Shown: one piece after another, positions 45,896 through 58,320 of the stretch | How positions within the stretch are numbered: position 1 is the first letter of the stretch | Layout of the letters: each line of letters opens with the position of its first letter | Assembly: GCA_029204225.1 (NCBI GenBank) | Contig: CM055109.1 | Coordinates: 22,780,422 to 22,844,421, forward strand | DNA length: 64,000 nt | Source: Diphasiastrum complanatum | Lineage: Eukaryota; Streptophyta; Lycopodiopsida; Lycopodiales; Lycopodiaceae | Direction: 5' to 3' | Made by a program: the position numbers and the translations under genes | Notes under the pieces: model-generated | The model's input: only the letters and a program-made list of their open reading frames with translations | Databases searched by the model: none | What the model was told of the DNA's origin: nothing

Positions 45896-46765
45896 GGTAT
45901 CAACGCCTAGGATAATATTTAAGAAGCTAAAGTCTCTTGAGGAATCCATCCAAGAGTACGAGACAACCTTTCTAGAAGAAGAGATCTAGGGGGGGGTGGG
46001 GGTATATTTTGCCATGCTGTATAGCCGAAATCAAGGGCAAAGAGAAACAGATCATCAAGCAGCTAACACCCCAACCCATATGCCGCAATGTCCTCTTCAA
46101 GGATGACAAAAAGATCCTAGAATAATACTTTCGCTTTCCCAGGTATGCGCATGGATCCCCGGTATCTCCCTATTCCTCGTCGAGTAGTATGGCCAGAGAC
46201 GCAAGATGTCAGGGCACCACCAAACTAGCCAATCATTCCAAACTCTAGGGGCTGGAATAACCAAGAAAAGTTCCAGTACGCCTTTGAGCAGTTCCACAAC
46301 AAGTACCGCCGAAGTGGCCCTCAACTGTAAGGAGCTTTCTTTCCTTAGTTTCCTTGAATTCCATTGGGACCGTTCCTTGGGTCCTTTGTTTTTTGACCCC
46401 TTTCCCCAGTCTCAAGCGCCAGGATCAATTAACAGTGGCACGAGTCTACTATCAAGCAACAATGACAGCATCGCAGCATGCAGCATGCTGGAAGAATGGC
46501 AATGCCTCAATGGTTGCCCCATAGCTCAAATGTGTTTGGGCCATCAAAGATGACGCCAATCTACAAGCCCAAGCAATGGAGGGCTATGGAAAACTCATCC
46601 AGAAAATCAAAAAGAGCAATGAAGCACTGGATGCCGAGCTGCAAGAAGCGTTATTCAAGTAAATTGCCATGGGATTGGCAACCAATTAGCAGTTGGGGAG
46701 TGGGGGGCTGGAATACAAGGCCTAATGGACATTTCAATGGAGCTCGAGATAATTAAAAAAATAAG
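45896..46765 (+). pseudogene. gypsy extra ORF, copy 3, decayed
   Basis: On the plus strand: KKLKSLEESIQEYETTFLEEE (near 45930-45985), then IKGKEKQIIKQLTPQP (about 46030), then a proline/serine region and LEEWQ (about 46490). These match, in the same order, the minus-strand pieces at 33300-32540 (LEGSIQEFEAKYLDD, IKGHEKEIIEQLAPQP). It lacks any pol sequence upstream. Frameshifts and stops are common. The conserved non-coding tail continues to about 47030. Confidence 0.62.
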
Positions 46766-47599
46766 CCCCTTCCAGGGAAGTAGCCTATGTAAATAATGAT
46801 TTTATGTAATTAATGGCCCAAGTATGGCATCCTACATGTATAAGCCCATCTTGAAGAGACCATGAATAGTTAGTTACATTAGGCCCCAAGTATGGCATCT
46901 TGCATGCATAATTCCAACTTGTGGTGCCATTGGTCATTAGGTGCAACAAAAAGTCTCAGGGTTTTAACTTAGACTTTAAAAAGTTTGTAAAAGTCAAAGT
47001 CAAGTTCCTAAAATGGAACTTGCATTGCATATTGAGAGTTAAAGTGTCTTGTCCCATAAGTAAGTGTAGAAAGGAAACTCCACAAACTTCTATAAAGAGA
47101 AGTCCTTTGTATGCAATTTTCATCCTTACTGCAAGAGAGCTAAGTGCTGCTATTTTGGATCCACGTGTGCTAAGTTTGGCATTTGGCTAATATTAGTGTG
47201 ACTTTGTTGTGAATCTCACACATGTGGAGTGCCCACTACATGTGATTTAGATCTCCTAAGGTGTGTAGATGCACAATGATCAAGATTAGATTGAGATTCA
47301 AGATCTACCTTACTCTCAATGGCAAAAACACACTACTACATGCATTACTTCAATTCCAAAGTGCATACACACATGTGGGAAGTGTTCCAAAATAAAAACT
47401 AAGTACAAAAATAGCCAGCTCTCGGTAAAGAGAGAATCCAACCAATAGCTTTCGGGTAGAGAGAGAAAGCAAGAAAACACTTAGTCTCAAAATGAAGATT
47501 GATCTCCAAATTACATAGCACCAAACGAGAAGTACAATGATACTAGTAGATCCACGAGCTAATCCTAACTCAAATATGATTGGATTGTTAGATTTCTTA

Positions 47600-48240
47600 T
47601 GCTCAGTCTTAACAAATCGTTCAAGTAATGAGCATCCTGAAAAACCGAAGGCCGACTACATGTTTCGGACCTTCGCATATTTACCTTTGAGATTTTTGTG
47701 CCTTAATCGTTTTTTTGGCACCTTCACTTTTTTCGCATTTTTCGAACCTTTGCAAAAAATGCGACACAATGGCCAGAATGCCTTGGAATCCATTTCAGAC
47801 CCACCTTTGTCTTTTTCGCATTTTTCAGCCTTCGCTCTAGAGGCATCTTTGGGATCTGTTTGCACCTTCGGGATTTACATACAATGAAACTAAGAGGGAA
47901 AATCAATATCATCAGCCATGAAATTAATGACAATAGGTCCTACTTGTACCCATAAGAAAGTCCTAAAGTGGAGCCTTCCAGAGGATAAGATAATGTTAGT
48001 GAATCTAGTCAAAATGGATAAGGAGAAATAATAGTGCCCTTTTACAAAAGGGCTCCCACTCTAATATCATTTGGCGAAGTACGTAATAAATGAATAAATG
48101 GGTCCAAAGGCTAGTAGATGAATAAATAGGGCCCAAGTTCTTGCTTATGCATAATAAGAAAATAATAAAGAAGGATGCAATGAAAGTAATGAGCCGAGTC
48201 CATAACTCTCCCCTATAGAGAAACAAAAGTACCTTGGGTT
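47600..48240 (+). repeat. dispersed repeat with satellite core, copy 1
   Basis: Two parts. 47605-47880 is a TTCGCATTTTTCGAACC-type repeat beginning at a GTTCAAG palindrome. 47885-48235 is a unique part containing GGAGCCTTCCAGAGGATAAG. The second part matches 60990-61340 in the same orientation, but the first matches 60480-60960 in reverse, so one copy has an inverted core. Confidence 0.8.
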
Positions 48241-48549
48241 AAATGAAGATGTAGCATATAATCATGGAACAACAAGCTCTGGTGGATTATCAATAGTACT
48301 AGATGTAGATGACTAAACAAGGGTATGATAAAAAAAAATCTTAAGGCTATCATGTGGCCTCCTCAACAAGATGACTATTCCATTGAACTAAAACAAAATT
48401 TGCCATCAAGGTTCACTATGTTGAAGATGAACCTAAAGTAGCGCAGCCAATAATAAAGAAAATAGCTCTGGATCATCAAAACATGTAGCATGTTGAGGAA
48501 AGTCATCCTAAATAGCAAAACATAGCATATTACGATGGAAGATATCACA

Positions 48550-49211
48550 TGTGAGAGATTTCAACTAGTTTAGTCTAGTATAGTCATATTTTGGTTAATT
48601 GTCAATAAGAGGCCAAAACTCATTTTAGACTTAGAGATAAACTTTTTGAGGTTATTTTAGTTTAAAATACATTCAATAAACACTTTTTGAAAGTGTGGGA
48701 AAGTTGGTAGTCGAGTTTGAGAGAGATTCAAATTTGAACTTTGGGTACATTGAATCTAAACCCAAAAATAGTAGGCTTTACATTTTGGAGGGAAAGCCAA
48801 GTGGCCAAATAGGGTTTGGACACTCTATAAAACTCATGGAGATGTAACTCTTGGAGAGACACATCTTCTCTCTTCTATCTCTCATTTTATCATTATACAT
48901 GGTTCTCCTTGGATTCTACTACTCATTGGTGCATTATCTTGGTATTATCTTGCAATCTTGTGTGTAGAATGATCATTTATTGCTATTTTCGGTTCCACAC
49001 GTGTGAAATACAGTAGGTTATCGTAATTGTACGGACAACAAAAAATATTTTATGTTTTGGTTGATGTTTGATCAGTATCTCTTAGAGTTTGCATCTCATT
49101 TTGTATGTAAATGCTGATTTTTCTACATTGGCAAGATTGTTGGTTTGCTCCTTATTGTTACCAAAGATCAGGGACATTGATTGGAGCTTGAATAATCTGA
49201 AATCCTTCACA
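48550..49211 (+). repeat. 5' LTR of copia 4
   Basis: It starts TGTGAGAG and ends CCTTCACA, 662 bp, followed by the primer site TGGTATCAGATC. It shares the whole length with the solo LTR at 40679-41320 in inverse orientation, and contains TTCCACACGTGTGAAAT at about 48994. Confidence 0.88.
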
Positions 49212-49810
49212 TGGTATCAGATCTCTTGTGTTTTAGGTTATGAAAGGATCAGCCATCTTTAGCAAGGATTTGGAGGAGTTACCAATGCTAGAGCATGCTA
49301 GATTGATTTCTACTCAAAAATCAGCATTTTTGCATGTGTAGAATTGATCTTTTGTAGCTCAAAACTCAATATAGGGTTATATACTTGATCAGTTCCAATT
49401 TCACACTTGGCTTACTGGATTTAGATGATTGGTGCATTAGGAAGGTCTCATTGGAGTCTACAAGAAGATATATCAAGTTTCTAGAAATTGCATGTAGAAT
49501 TTGAGGTATTCAATTTTTTGTGATTTTGTCAAAACCCTAATTTTGAATGGATCTCTAGTTTGTGAGGTTACTGAACTTCAATTGAGTGTGTCTCAATCTT
49601 ATTAAGTGGCAAAAATCATTAGATTGAGGATAGATCATAGGTTGATCAAGATTTCACTATTCTATGTGTTGATTTTCTGGTTAGAAGTGCTAGAAGAGAT
49701 TTGAGAGGTTCCATATCTTTGTGATTTCTTCTTGAATTCATTTGTTGACATTCAAGAGAGTGCTTTGTGCATTGGAATAGGTTGAAAGAAGAAGATCAGG
49801 TCACTTCAAC

Positions 49811-50602
49811 ATGGCTACAAGTGGAGGCTTTATGTTGGAGAGCAATGATAGGCTTACCTCAATCAACTATTCTACTTGAAAGGTGAGGATGGAGTCCTTA
49901 TGGGAGATGAATGAGTTGATGGAGATTGTTGCAGGTGTGGAGGAGAGGCCTCAAGCACCTCAAGATCAAGTGAGGTATGACAAGAGAGCAAAGAAAGCTC
50001 TACACATGATCAAGATGTTACCAATGAACTTCTCAAGGAAGTTGGTAAGTGCACATTATCTTTGGAGGCTTGGAAAGCTTTGAAGAAGCTTTATGAATCC
50101 AAGTCTACATCAAGAGTGCTTACTCTTAGGAGGCAAATCTTTAAAAGTTTGCAAAAGAAGGAAGAGAGTACTCATGCTTTTGTTTTGAGGGTTAAAGCAT
50201 TCAATGATGAGTTAGCATGTATTGATGAAAGCATTAAGGAGGTAGAACTTGTTCAAGTTATACCTAATGGCTTGTTGGATGATCATGCTAATCTTGTTCA
50301 AAGTTTTGCTATTCAAAAGGCTTTGCCAAGTATTGTGGATTTGTAAGAGATCTTGGTGAATGAGGAGTATAGGCTTCAATCAAGAGGAGGTGGATCTACA
50401 TCTCTCTACTAATAGGAAAGCAAGACTTGATGGTGTTCTTTACATTCCTTCACTTTCAAAGAATTTGTTAAGTGTTGGTCAAATGATAGAGAAAGGATAC
50501 ATGGTAAAGTTTGGTGGTGATGCTTGTTTCATTACAAAGGAAGAAATCTTGGTTTCTAGGGGCAATAGACAAGGTAGACTTTTCAAGCTTGATGCTTTCT
50601 GA
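49811..50602 (+). pseudogene. copia gag joined to pre-integrase, with stops
   Basis: The ATG at 49811 opens gag. The W of the STWKVRMES entry is TGA (49877). A shift near 50050 leads to AWKALKKLYESKSTSR and the KEESTHAFVLRVKAF helix. The gag end (NEEYRLQSRG) then passes through a frameshift into LDGVLYIPSLSKNLLSVGQ, the start of pre-integrase. The CCHC knuckle and the DSG protease that should lie between are gone. Confidence 0.85.
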
Positions 50603-50958
50603 AATTCGTGGAGAACAAGTTGGAGAAACTTATTGTATTGTTGAGAGAGATCAATAGATCATTGTCACAGTTTCTTCCTCCATTGAGAGCATTGCTTTGT
50701 GTATTGTCTTCAAGCTTTTGTGTATGATCTTAAGAGGTTTCCAAAAGTGGTAGGCTGCTATTGTAGGGATGGTATGCTGTTGTTTTTGGCTGCCATCAGT
50801 ACCTGTTTCTTTTGTCTCTTGAATGCTTTGTCAAGTTCATGTGTATCAAAGGTAGCATTAGGATGCTTTGCCATTTCTAGCTTTTGTAGCTTGTTGTGCA
50901 AAGATCTTAGCCAAGTATATTGAGAGTTTGGATCCATTCAAGATCCACTTTTTTCACA
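50598..50958 (+). repeat. LTR 3' fragment, near-identical to 45344-45703
   Basis: It begins abruptly at CTGAAATTCGTGGAGAACA inside the pre-integrase piece and ends at TTTTTTCACA. Compared with 45344-45703, the first 190 bases differ at about three positions. There is no primer site after it here. Confidence 0.88.
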
Positions 50959-51184
50959 CCTATCATATATTATTAGAAATTGACTTAGTACATGGTGAGA
51001 TTTTAGCACGACTATGCCGGCTAAAATTCAATTCCGCCACTAGCCAATTTTAAAAGCAGTGGAACATTTTTATAGGCCATTTTCTAAGGTCGTAAGATTT
51101 TTCTAGCCTCATTTAGGGCAGCTGGGACCCACTTCTACAGGCAATTTTAATGCCGGTTTTTCCTAATAGTCGAGTTCTACATGC

Positions 51185-52769
<1,585 letters not shown>

Positions 52770-53290
52770 GATGCAAATTTGATTGTCACGGTTTGAGGTA
52801 CGAGATAAGTTTTCAGGATTAATGCATTTACTGAATTTCCAATAAAACACAAGGCATAGTGCTTCGTGGATTAAATGTGGTACATATACTAGGATAATGT
52901 ACTGATTGCAAAAACGACAAGACGTGTGAGGCATATGTGTGATAAAGGTACTTGCACATTTCATTATGCTCTTCTTTAGACTTTGGACATATGTCTTTCG
53001 ACATTTTCAGACTTTGATCCATAGGAAGGTCTATGGCTTAACAGTCTTCCATGTCACACTTATGAAGTACATTGATTAAATACCTTTACTAGCTTGCAGT
53101 GATCTTTCTTGTAGTTATGTCCCTTGTGACTTCAATGCCAAGTAAGTATTGTTTTGGCCCAAAATCAGCCATTTCAAATTCTTTGACAATAATATGTCTT
53201 GTCCAACAAATAACTCAATTTGCTAATGATTAAGGAATCATCAACATAAAGTGCTATCATAGCTAGCTTGAGCCCACTAGAGTTTCTTTT
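52770..53290 (-). pseudogene. copia reverse transcriptase, palm and thumb
   Basis: On the minus strand ALYVDDSLIIS (about 53240-53270) keeps the YVDD catalytic box. It is followed by EMADFGPKQYLLGIEVTRD and, after stops, MDQSLKMSKD. At least four lesions are visible. Probably part of the same old element as 51185-51847, separated by the GA tract and unassigned sequence. Confidence 0.8.
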
Positions 53291-53334
53291 CTCAAGTCAT
53301 TGATAGTTATTTCCACATGGAATTTCAAAGCCAG

Positions 53335-53850
53335 ATTGATCTCATCATAGATAAGCTCGATGGATCCAACTACCATTTGTGAAAATTTAAGATGAAATCT
53401 ATGCTAAAGTTGTATGATGTTGTGTCACAAATGTCGAGGTCAGACTCGAATTAGACGACAGAGCAATCTCTAGATGGAAGTTAAAGGATGGAAAAGCCTC
53501 CGCGCTGATCATTCTCAACATCTAAGATACACAAATCAGCCACATATATGAAGCTCACACATCAAAAGAAGTCTGGAATATCCTAAGCACATTGTACGAT
53601 GTGAGTGACACAACCTCCAAGTTACATCTCATGAGAAGATTCTTCTCCCTTATGATGGCCAATGGTGAAACACTACAAAATCACATTAATCAGTTCAAAA
53701 CCTTCTGCATTACATGGTCGTTGCCAGATCAATCATCGACGATCAAGGCATAATAATGGCACTGCTATCGAGCCTGCTCTCTATGTACGAAATAAATAAT
53801 ATTTTAAATCTGAAGATCGAAAATTTTCAAGATCTACATTAAGGGAGAGT
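53335..53850 (+). pseudogene. copia gag fragment followed by polypurine tract
   Basis: The plus strand shows KLDGSNYHL, KFKMKSMLKLYDVV, DGKASALIILNI and WNILSTLYDVSDTTSKLHLM, the same gag type as the minus-strand gag at 59560-59877. Stops are frequent. At 53841 the sequence TAAGGGAGAG is followed by TGCTGGATTTC, which looks like a purine tract and LTR start. If so, all of pol is deleted. Confidence 0.75.
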
Positions 53851-56090
53851 GCTGGATTTCAAAGATCAAGTGGAAATCTACATGTTAATGTGTTTCGTAC
53901 AAGTGTAAATACTTCGGAATTTTGAAAACTGCAAATTCTGGACAAAAGATCTAAACTAAAAATTAAAATCTATCTCGACTCTGAGAATAGAAATCTATTT
54001 CTATTCATGGCTTGGAGCAATGGGTCGAATTGACTCGGACTCTATTTTGATTTTTAGCAATAAGAAATTTGACCCATGCGTCTACTCCAATCTCTAAGGT
54101 CGAAATAAATTTTTTTACTTTTGTGTCTATTTCGACCACCTTGGTGTCTATCTCAACCCAAAGAATCAACTGTCATTTGTTTCCTACTTAGGTCACGATC
54201 TCAGTTTGATCTAAGGACGACATTGACGACATTGTAATCATCTATCAATAAGTATTGATAGATGATTACATGTGATTAACCCTTGCTATCTAATTTGTTC
54301 TATACTAGATAACCATCGTTTTGAAGCTTAATCACTTATGTAGAAAGTAAAGACAAAGTGCACATCAGTTTTCAAAGCTAATCCAAGGCGGATTATTTTG
54401 TGTACTTTGATCTTTTTCGAGATCAACTTTTGCTAAATGTAAAGTATTCAGTTTTGTTTCGAATTATTTATTGTATGTCATCCCCACTGTTTATGTAGTC
54501 ACATTTTTCTCTTCATCTTTCTTGCTTGTTAATTGCCACACTACAGATCCTTGGACAAATTTCTACTTCCGTTGCCACTGTCCATCACAATCAACATGAA
54601 TTCAACAAGTTTCATTGTGAATAAGAGACCAGCATATCATTAAGACGTTGACATCAAAATGTATTTTTTTAATGTTCTAGTTTGATTTACTTGTTTATTA
54701 CTCTAAGATGCACCATTGCAATCTAGATTTGTGTCAAACAAGATTTGTTAAGCCAATAATTAAGAAAAAAATGCTGAGGCCAATCCATCACTTGATTTAT
54801 CCTGATGTTCAACACTCCAACCAAAGGGTTCGGTGATCTACTCAAGCAAAACACACATATTTGCAACCAAAAATTGTTTAAAGAAAAATTTAGAAAATTT
54901 CCAGATTCAAACCTGTAAATCTTTCAATGAACTTTCTCCACAAACTAAATTCTGACTCACCATTTTTTATTTGTACCTTTGATCTCGTCTTTCAGTTTTG
55001 TTGTTCACATACTTGATTTTGCACTTTGTCTGAGAAGATGCGTATGGTTGTGTTATAGACTTTAGTCTTTACACCGTTTCTATATTGCAGATTGTTTTTC
55101 CTGTGAAGCACGAATGTTGTCATGAATTATCTCGTCTTGTGATAAATCTTGTCAATCTCACACTAAATGATCTTAAGTAGTGATTTTAGTAGATCTTGTT
55201 CTATGTGATTTGATTCCTACTTCACGTACTCTAAGTTGTACACAGCCCTCTAAATCAAACTCATTGAATCTATGATCAAACAAACGGCTCCTTCACTCAA
55301 TGAATATTGTTCGCATTACCCATTTATATTCGAGGCAATGTCAGAAATCTAGAATATCATAGTCTATTTTGTAAAATAAAGTTGTACTTTCATAGGCTCA
55401 CGTAAGACCGATATATCTTCAACAGAAAATATATGTCTAAGAATGAAATTTAACAGTAGGACCAGAAAAATAGAGTTACAAAGCTGAAAAGCAGAAGAAA
55501 AGCTTCGATTAAACTGCAGAACTTATTTGAGCACAGCCTCAGGTCTGATTGCATAACCACAAGAACTATCATAACACTAGCTAACATGGACTAGGAAGTT
55601 ATGAGAATCTGCTCAAGAAATGTCTATCCGGTGGAGCGACATATCAAAATCGTCCTTTTCTCACAAGAGTTCATGTCGGAAATAAAATATTCAGAATTAA
55701 ATATTCATGTCTACGTTGCTTCTGCAGAGTCGTCATCAACTCCCTTTCGAATATACTAAAGCACGTGATCGTCGGAGACCTAAATAAAGGTAATCAAGGA
55801 CGATTTTCTCATCTTATTGAAGTTTTTCATCATCACTACATCGCAGTTTATGCAAGACATTGAGAAGAAACTACAGCAGTTTTAAAAACTAGCAATAATA
55901 ATTAGGTTCTGCTATGAATGAATCCATTCGCAAGGGAATAAACGGTAATGTATCATGACCGATTAAATATACCAAACAACGAGAATGCGGTGACAGATTA
56001 AAGTTATATAGATCTAATCAACACCGTAAATGGTGATATTAAGATATGTTCAATACAAAAAAGGCAGCTCCATTAGAAACACAAGGATCA
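53851..56090. other. non-coding, possibly LTR and flanking sequence
   Basis: The first few hundred bases may be the LTR that starts at 53851; its end was not found. The rest shows no coding sequence. The only strong structure is the palindrome at 54233-54270. Confidence 0.35.
54233..54270. repeat. perfect 18-bp inverted repeat, 2-bp spacer
   Basis: TGTAATCATCTATCAATA is followed by AG and its exact complement, so the site can extrude as a cruciform or form a hairpin in RNA. It is too AT-rich and lacks a T-run for a pol III stop. Confidence 0.95.
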
Positions 56091-56339
56091 TGCCTCAAAT
56101 TGCATCAGAACTCTCCACGAGAATATACACAATATATTGCCCATTTGCAGGGGATAACAGTGCAAACGAAGTATCCTTACCCAGTTCAAAGAACCTGACA
56201 TCCAAGAATACATAAAGATCTGATATAAAACCAACGCAACACACAGAAAGAACAAAGGCTTGAATAACAAACATCACGAACATAAGAATCAGAGGCAAAG
56301 ACAGGCAGAAGGCGCGATCAAGCCTGGATTTAATACGAG

Positions 56340-56600
56340 CGAGCGAGAGAGAGAGACAGAGAGGGGGAGAGATAAACGCTAGCATCGCCATCGCTATTCC
56401 TGAAACAAAAGCCGCGGCTGTGAAACAAACCCTAACCCTAAAGGGCGCTTTAGCCAAAATCTAAAGTTTTAGCCCTGCACGGTGCTCAGGCCCTATCAGT
56501 CTTGCAACGGCCGATAGTGGCTGGTTGTGCTACATCTCATCTCTCTTCATTAGCCGACTCACCATCTCTTCACTTTTTTGATCTACTCTAGTCAGTTGGC
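56340..56600 (-). promoter_or_regulatory. orphan promoter-like region with telo-box, reading left
   Basis: On the plus strand AAACCCTAACCCTAAAG (56427-56443) is a double telo-box, a motif common near the starts of plant genes for translation and cell growth. A CT-rich leader on the minus strand (complement of 56337-56375) follows it leftward, as in many 5' untranslated exons. A hydrophobic minus-strand frame (56095 to 56389, from the first ATG) resembles nothing known. No downstream exon could be recognised to 55400. Confidence 0.4.
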
Positions 56601-56804
56601 ATACTCCAGTCAGTTGCCATACTCCTAGTGACATCATCATAGTTTTTGCATTTATTTTTAATGTCAGGATCAAGATTAATCTTAGTTTTAATGCAAGCTT
56701 CGCTCTTGTTTGAGCTTACATTTGCTTAAACTTCTCCTTTTGGGTGTATATATCTTTTTCATCAATGTACCTATTAGTTTTTTGTATGAATAAACGCACC
56801 AGGG

Positions 56805-57682
56805 CCCTCTTCCAAACCAAGATGCATATTTTTGTCGCAAGATCCAATCGTGTTGACTCGTTGGTTAGCTTGGCATCCAAAGTTTCTTTAATCCCAGGTT
56901 TAAGCCCCCTTGAAAACCAGGATGCATATATATATCTTAATCCGATGGGATTGACGTAGTTGGTTAGCTTGGCATTCAAAGTTAAATTGCTTTGGAATTG
57001 CTTTGGTCTTAGGTTTAAGCCCCTCGAAAACGAAGATGCAAATATTTATCCCAATCTAATGGGGTTCTCTCAATTGGTTAGCTTGGCATCCAAAGTTTCA
57101 TTCGCCCTAGGTTCACACCCTCTCTTGAAAACCAATATGCATATCTTTATCCCAATTCAACGGTGTTGGCTCAGTTGGTTAGCTTGGCATTTGACGATTC
57201 TTTAGTCCCAGACTCAAGACCCTCTTGGAAACCAAGACGCTTGGATCGATTGGTTACCTTGGCATTAAAAGTTGTTTTGGTCCTAGATTCAAGCCCCCCT
57301 TGGAAGCCAAGATGCATATCTTTATCCCAATTAGTTGGAGAGTTGATTAGCTTGGCATCCAAAATTTTCTTGTTCCCAGATTCGAGCACCCCCTTGCAAA
57401 ATGCATATCTTTAATAAAGCTTGTGGCATCCAATTCAATTTGTTTGGTCCCAGGTCCGAACCCCCTTGGAAAACCAAGATGCATATCTTTAATGAAACCC
57501 AACGTGGTTGGCTCAAGTTGGTTAAGCTTGATATCCCAACTCCAAGCCCCCCTTTGGAAACGAAGATGCATATCTTTAACGAAACCAACAAGGTTGGTTC
57601 AGCTCAGTTGGTTAGCTTGGCATCCAAAGTTTCTTTCGTCCCAAGCTTTCTTAGAAACCTAAGATGCATATCTTTCATGACT
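56805..57682 (+). repeat. tandem array of about nine tRNA-like SINE-head units
   Basis: A unit of about 75-115 bases recurs. Its order is GGCTCAGTTGGTTAGC (A-box-like), TTGGCATCCAAAGTTTC, CCCAGGTTCAAGCCCCC (B-box-like), GGAAACCAAGATGCATATC. The TTGGTTAGC core (or close variants) starts near 56861, 56960, 57074, 57176, 57250, 57342, 57518 and 57608, with one degenerate unit near 57418. The fourth unit matches TRGCNNAGYNGG exactly. All units have the same orientation. A lone copy lies at 28225-28302 (-). Confidence 0.82.
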
Positions 57683-58320
57683 GATAAAAGACAAGTTTTT
57701 TAAGTTGTCAAAAAAAGTTTCTTATGATATTTTTCACAATATATATAAAATGATCCCGGTAAATGGACTCTTAGATGCATAATTTACAATCCATTGTGCA
57801 TGTAGGATGGATTGTCCATTATGCATAATTCATATTGTGTGAAATAAAATTACCTCATTTTTGCCACAATAAGTTGCTCCTCCTATTAATGTACTAAAAT
57901 TTTGCTTTTATTAGCCATGCCTCACATACGAGAATAAAGTGTATTGCACACTTGCTCACAAATATGATGTGGCACGACATCTCCATAATGTTCATGTACC
58001 AATGGGGGCTTGGCATTTTGCGAGTTCGTTTCTTGCCATGAGTCAATACAAAGACAGCACATGGTGTGCTATCTTTTTTATGCCACTACTTGATGTTTAT
58101 TAATAAGAATTGTGGTTTGGCACGTAATTAAAAATCCCATAATGAAATCCCAAAATTAAAAAAAAATTGAAGTTAAAAAACATTTTTAGCCTTGTGCTAC
58201 AATTTTTTTTTTTAATTGAATCACTTGGCATGCCGGTGTGCCAAGTGATTCAGAAAAAAAAAATTGCCCTGGTATCCCACTTCCAAACCAAGCCGGTGTG
58301 CTAGTGATCGGTCAATTTTG
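57683..58320. other. no recognised feature
   Basis: AT-rich. A short inverted repeat (CACTTGGCA at about 58222 facing TGCCAAGTG at about 58237) is the only structure noted. Confidence 0.4.

Larger units (their letters stand above)
48550..50602 (+). mobile_element. Ty1/copia retrotransposon 4, chimeric and internally deleted
   Basis: A 5' LTR (48550-49211), a primer site (49212), a leader of about 600 bases, gag (49811 to about 50390) and a short pre-integrase piece (to 50602) are followed directly by a 360-bp fragment of an unrelated LTR (50598-50958). As in copia 1, the zinc knuckle and protease between gag and pre-integrase are missing. Confidence 0.85.

Noticed and set aside
47537-47887. 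Plus-strand frame resembling the minus-strand frame at 60703-60903
   Set aside because: The similarity reflects the shared inverted satellite core. There is no start/stop conservation or domain.
55700-55850. Possible C/D box snoRNAs on the minus strand (TGATGA words)
   Set aside because: C-box-like words are present, but no properly spaced D box (CTGA) with a terminal stem could be found.
56095-56457. 120-codon hydrophobic minus-strand frame
   Set aside because: It starts from a non-ATG codon inside the telo-box region, contains a translated CT-rich leader and matches no family. More likely 5' untranslated or intronic sequence.
56861-57617. Real tRNA genes in the tRNA-like array
   Set aside because: Units keep A/B-box-like words but lack paired acceptor and anticodon stems and differ in length, so they are SINE-like units, not tRNAs.
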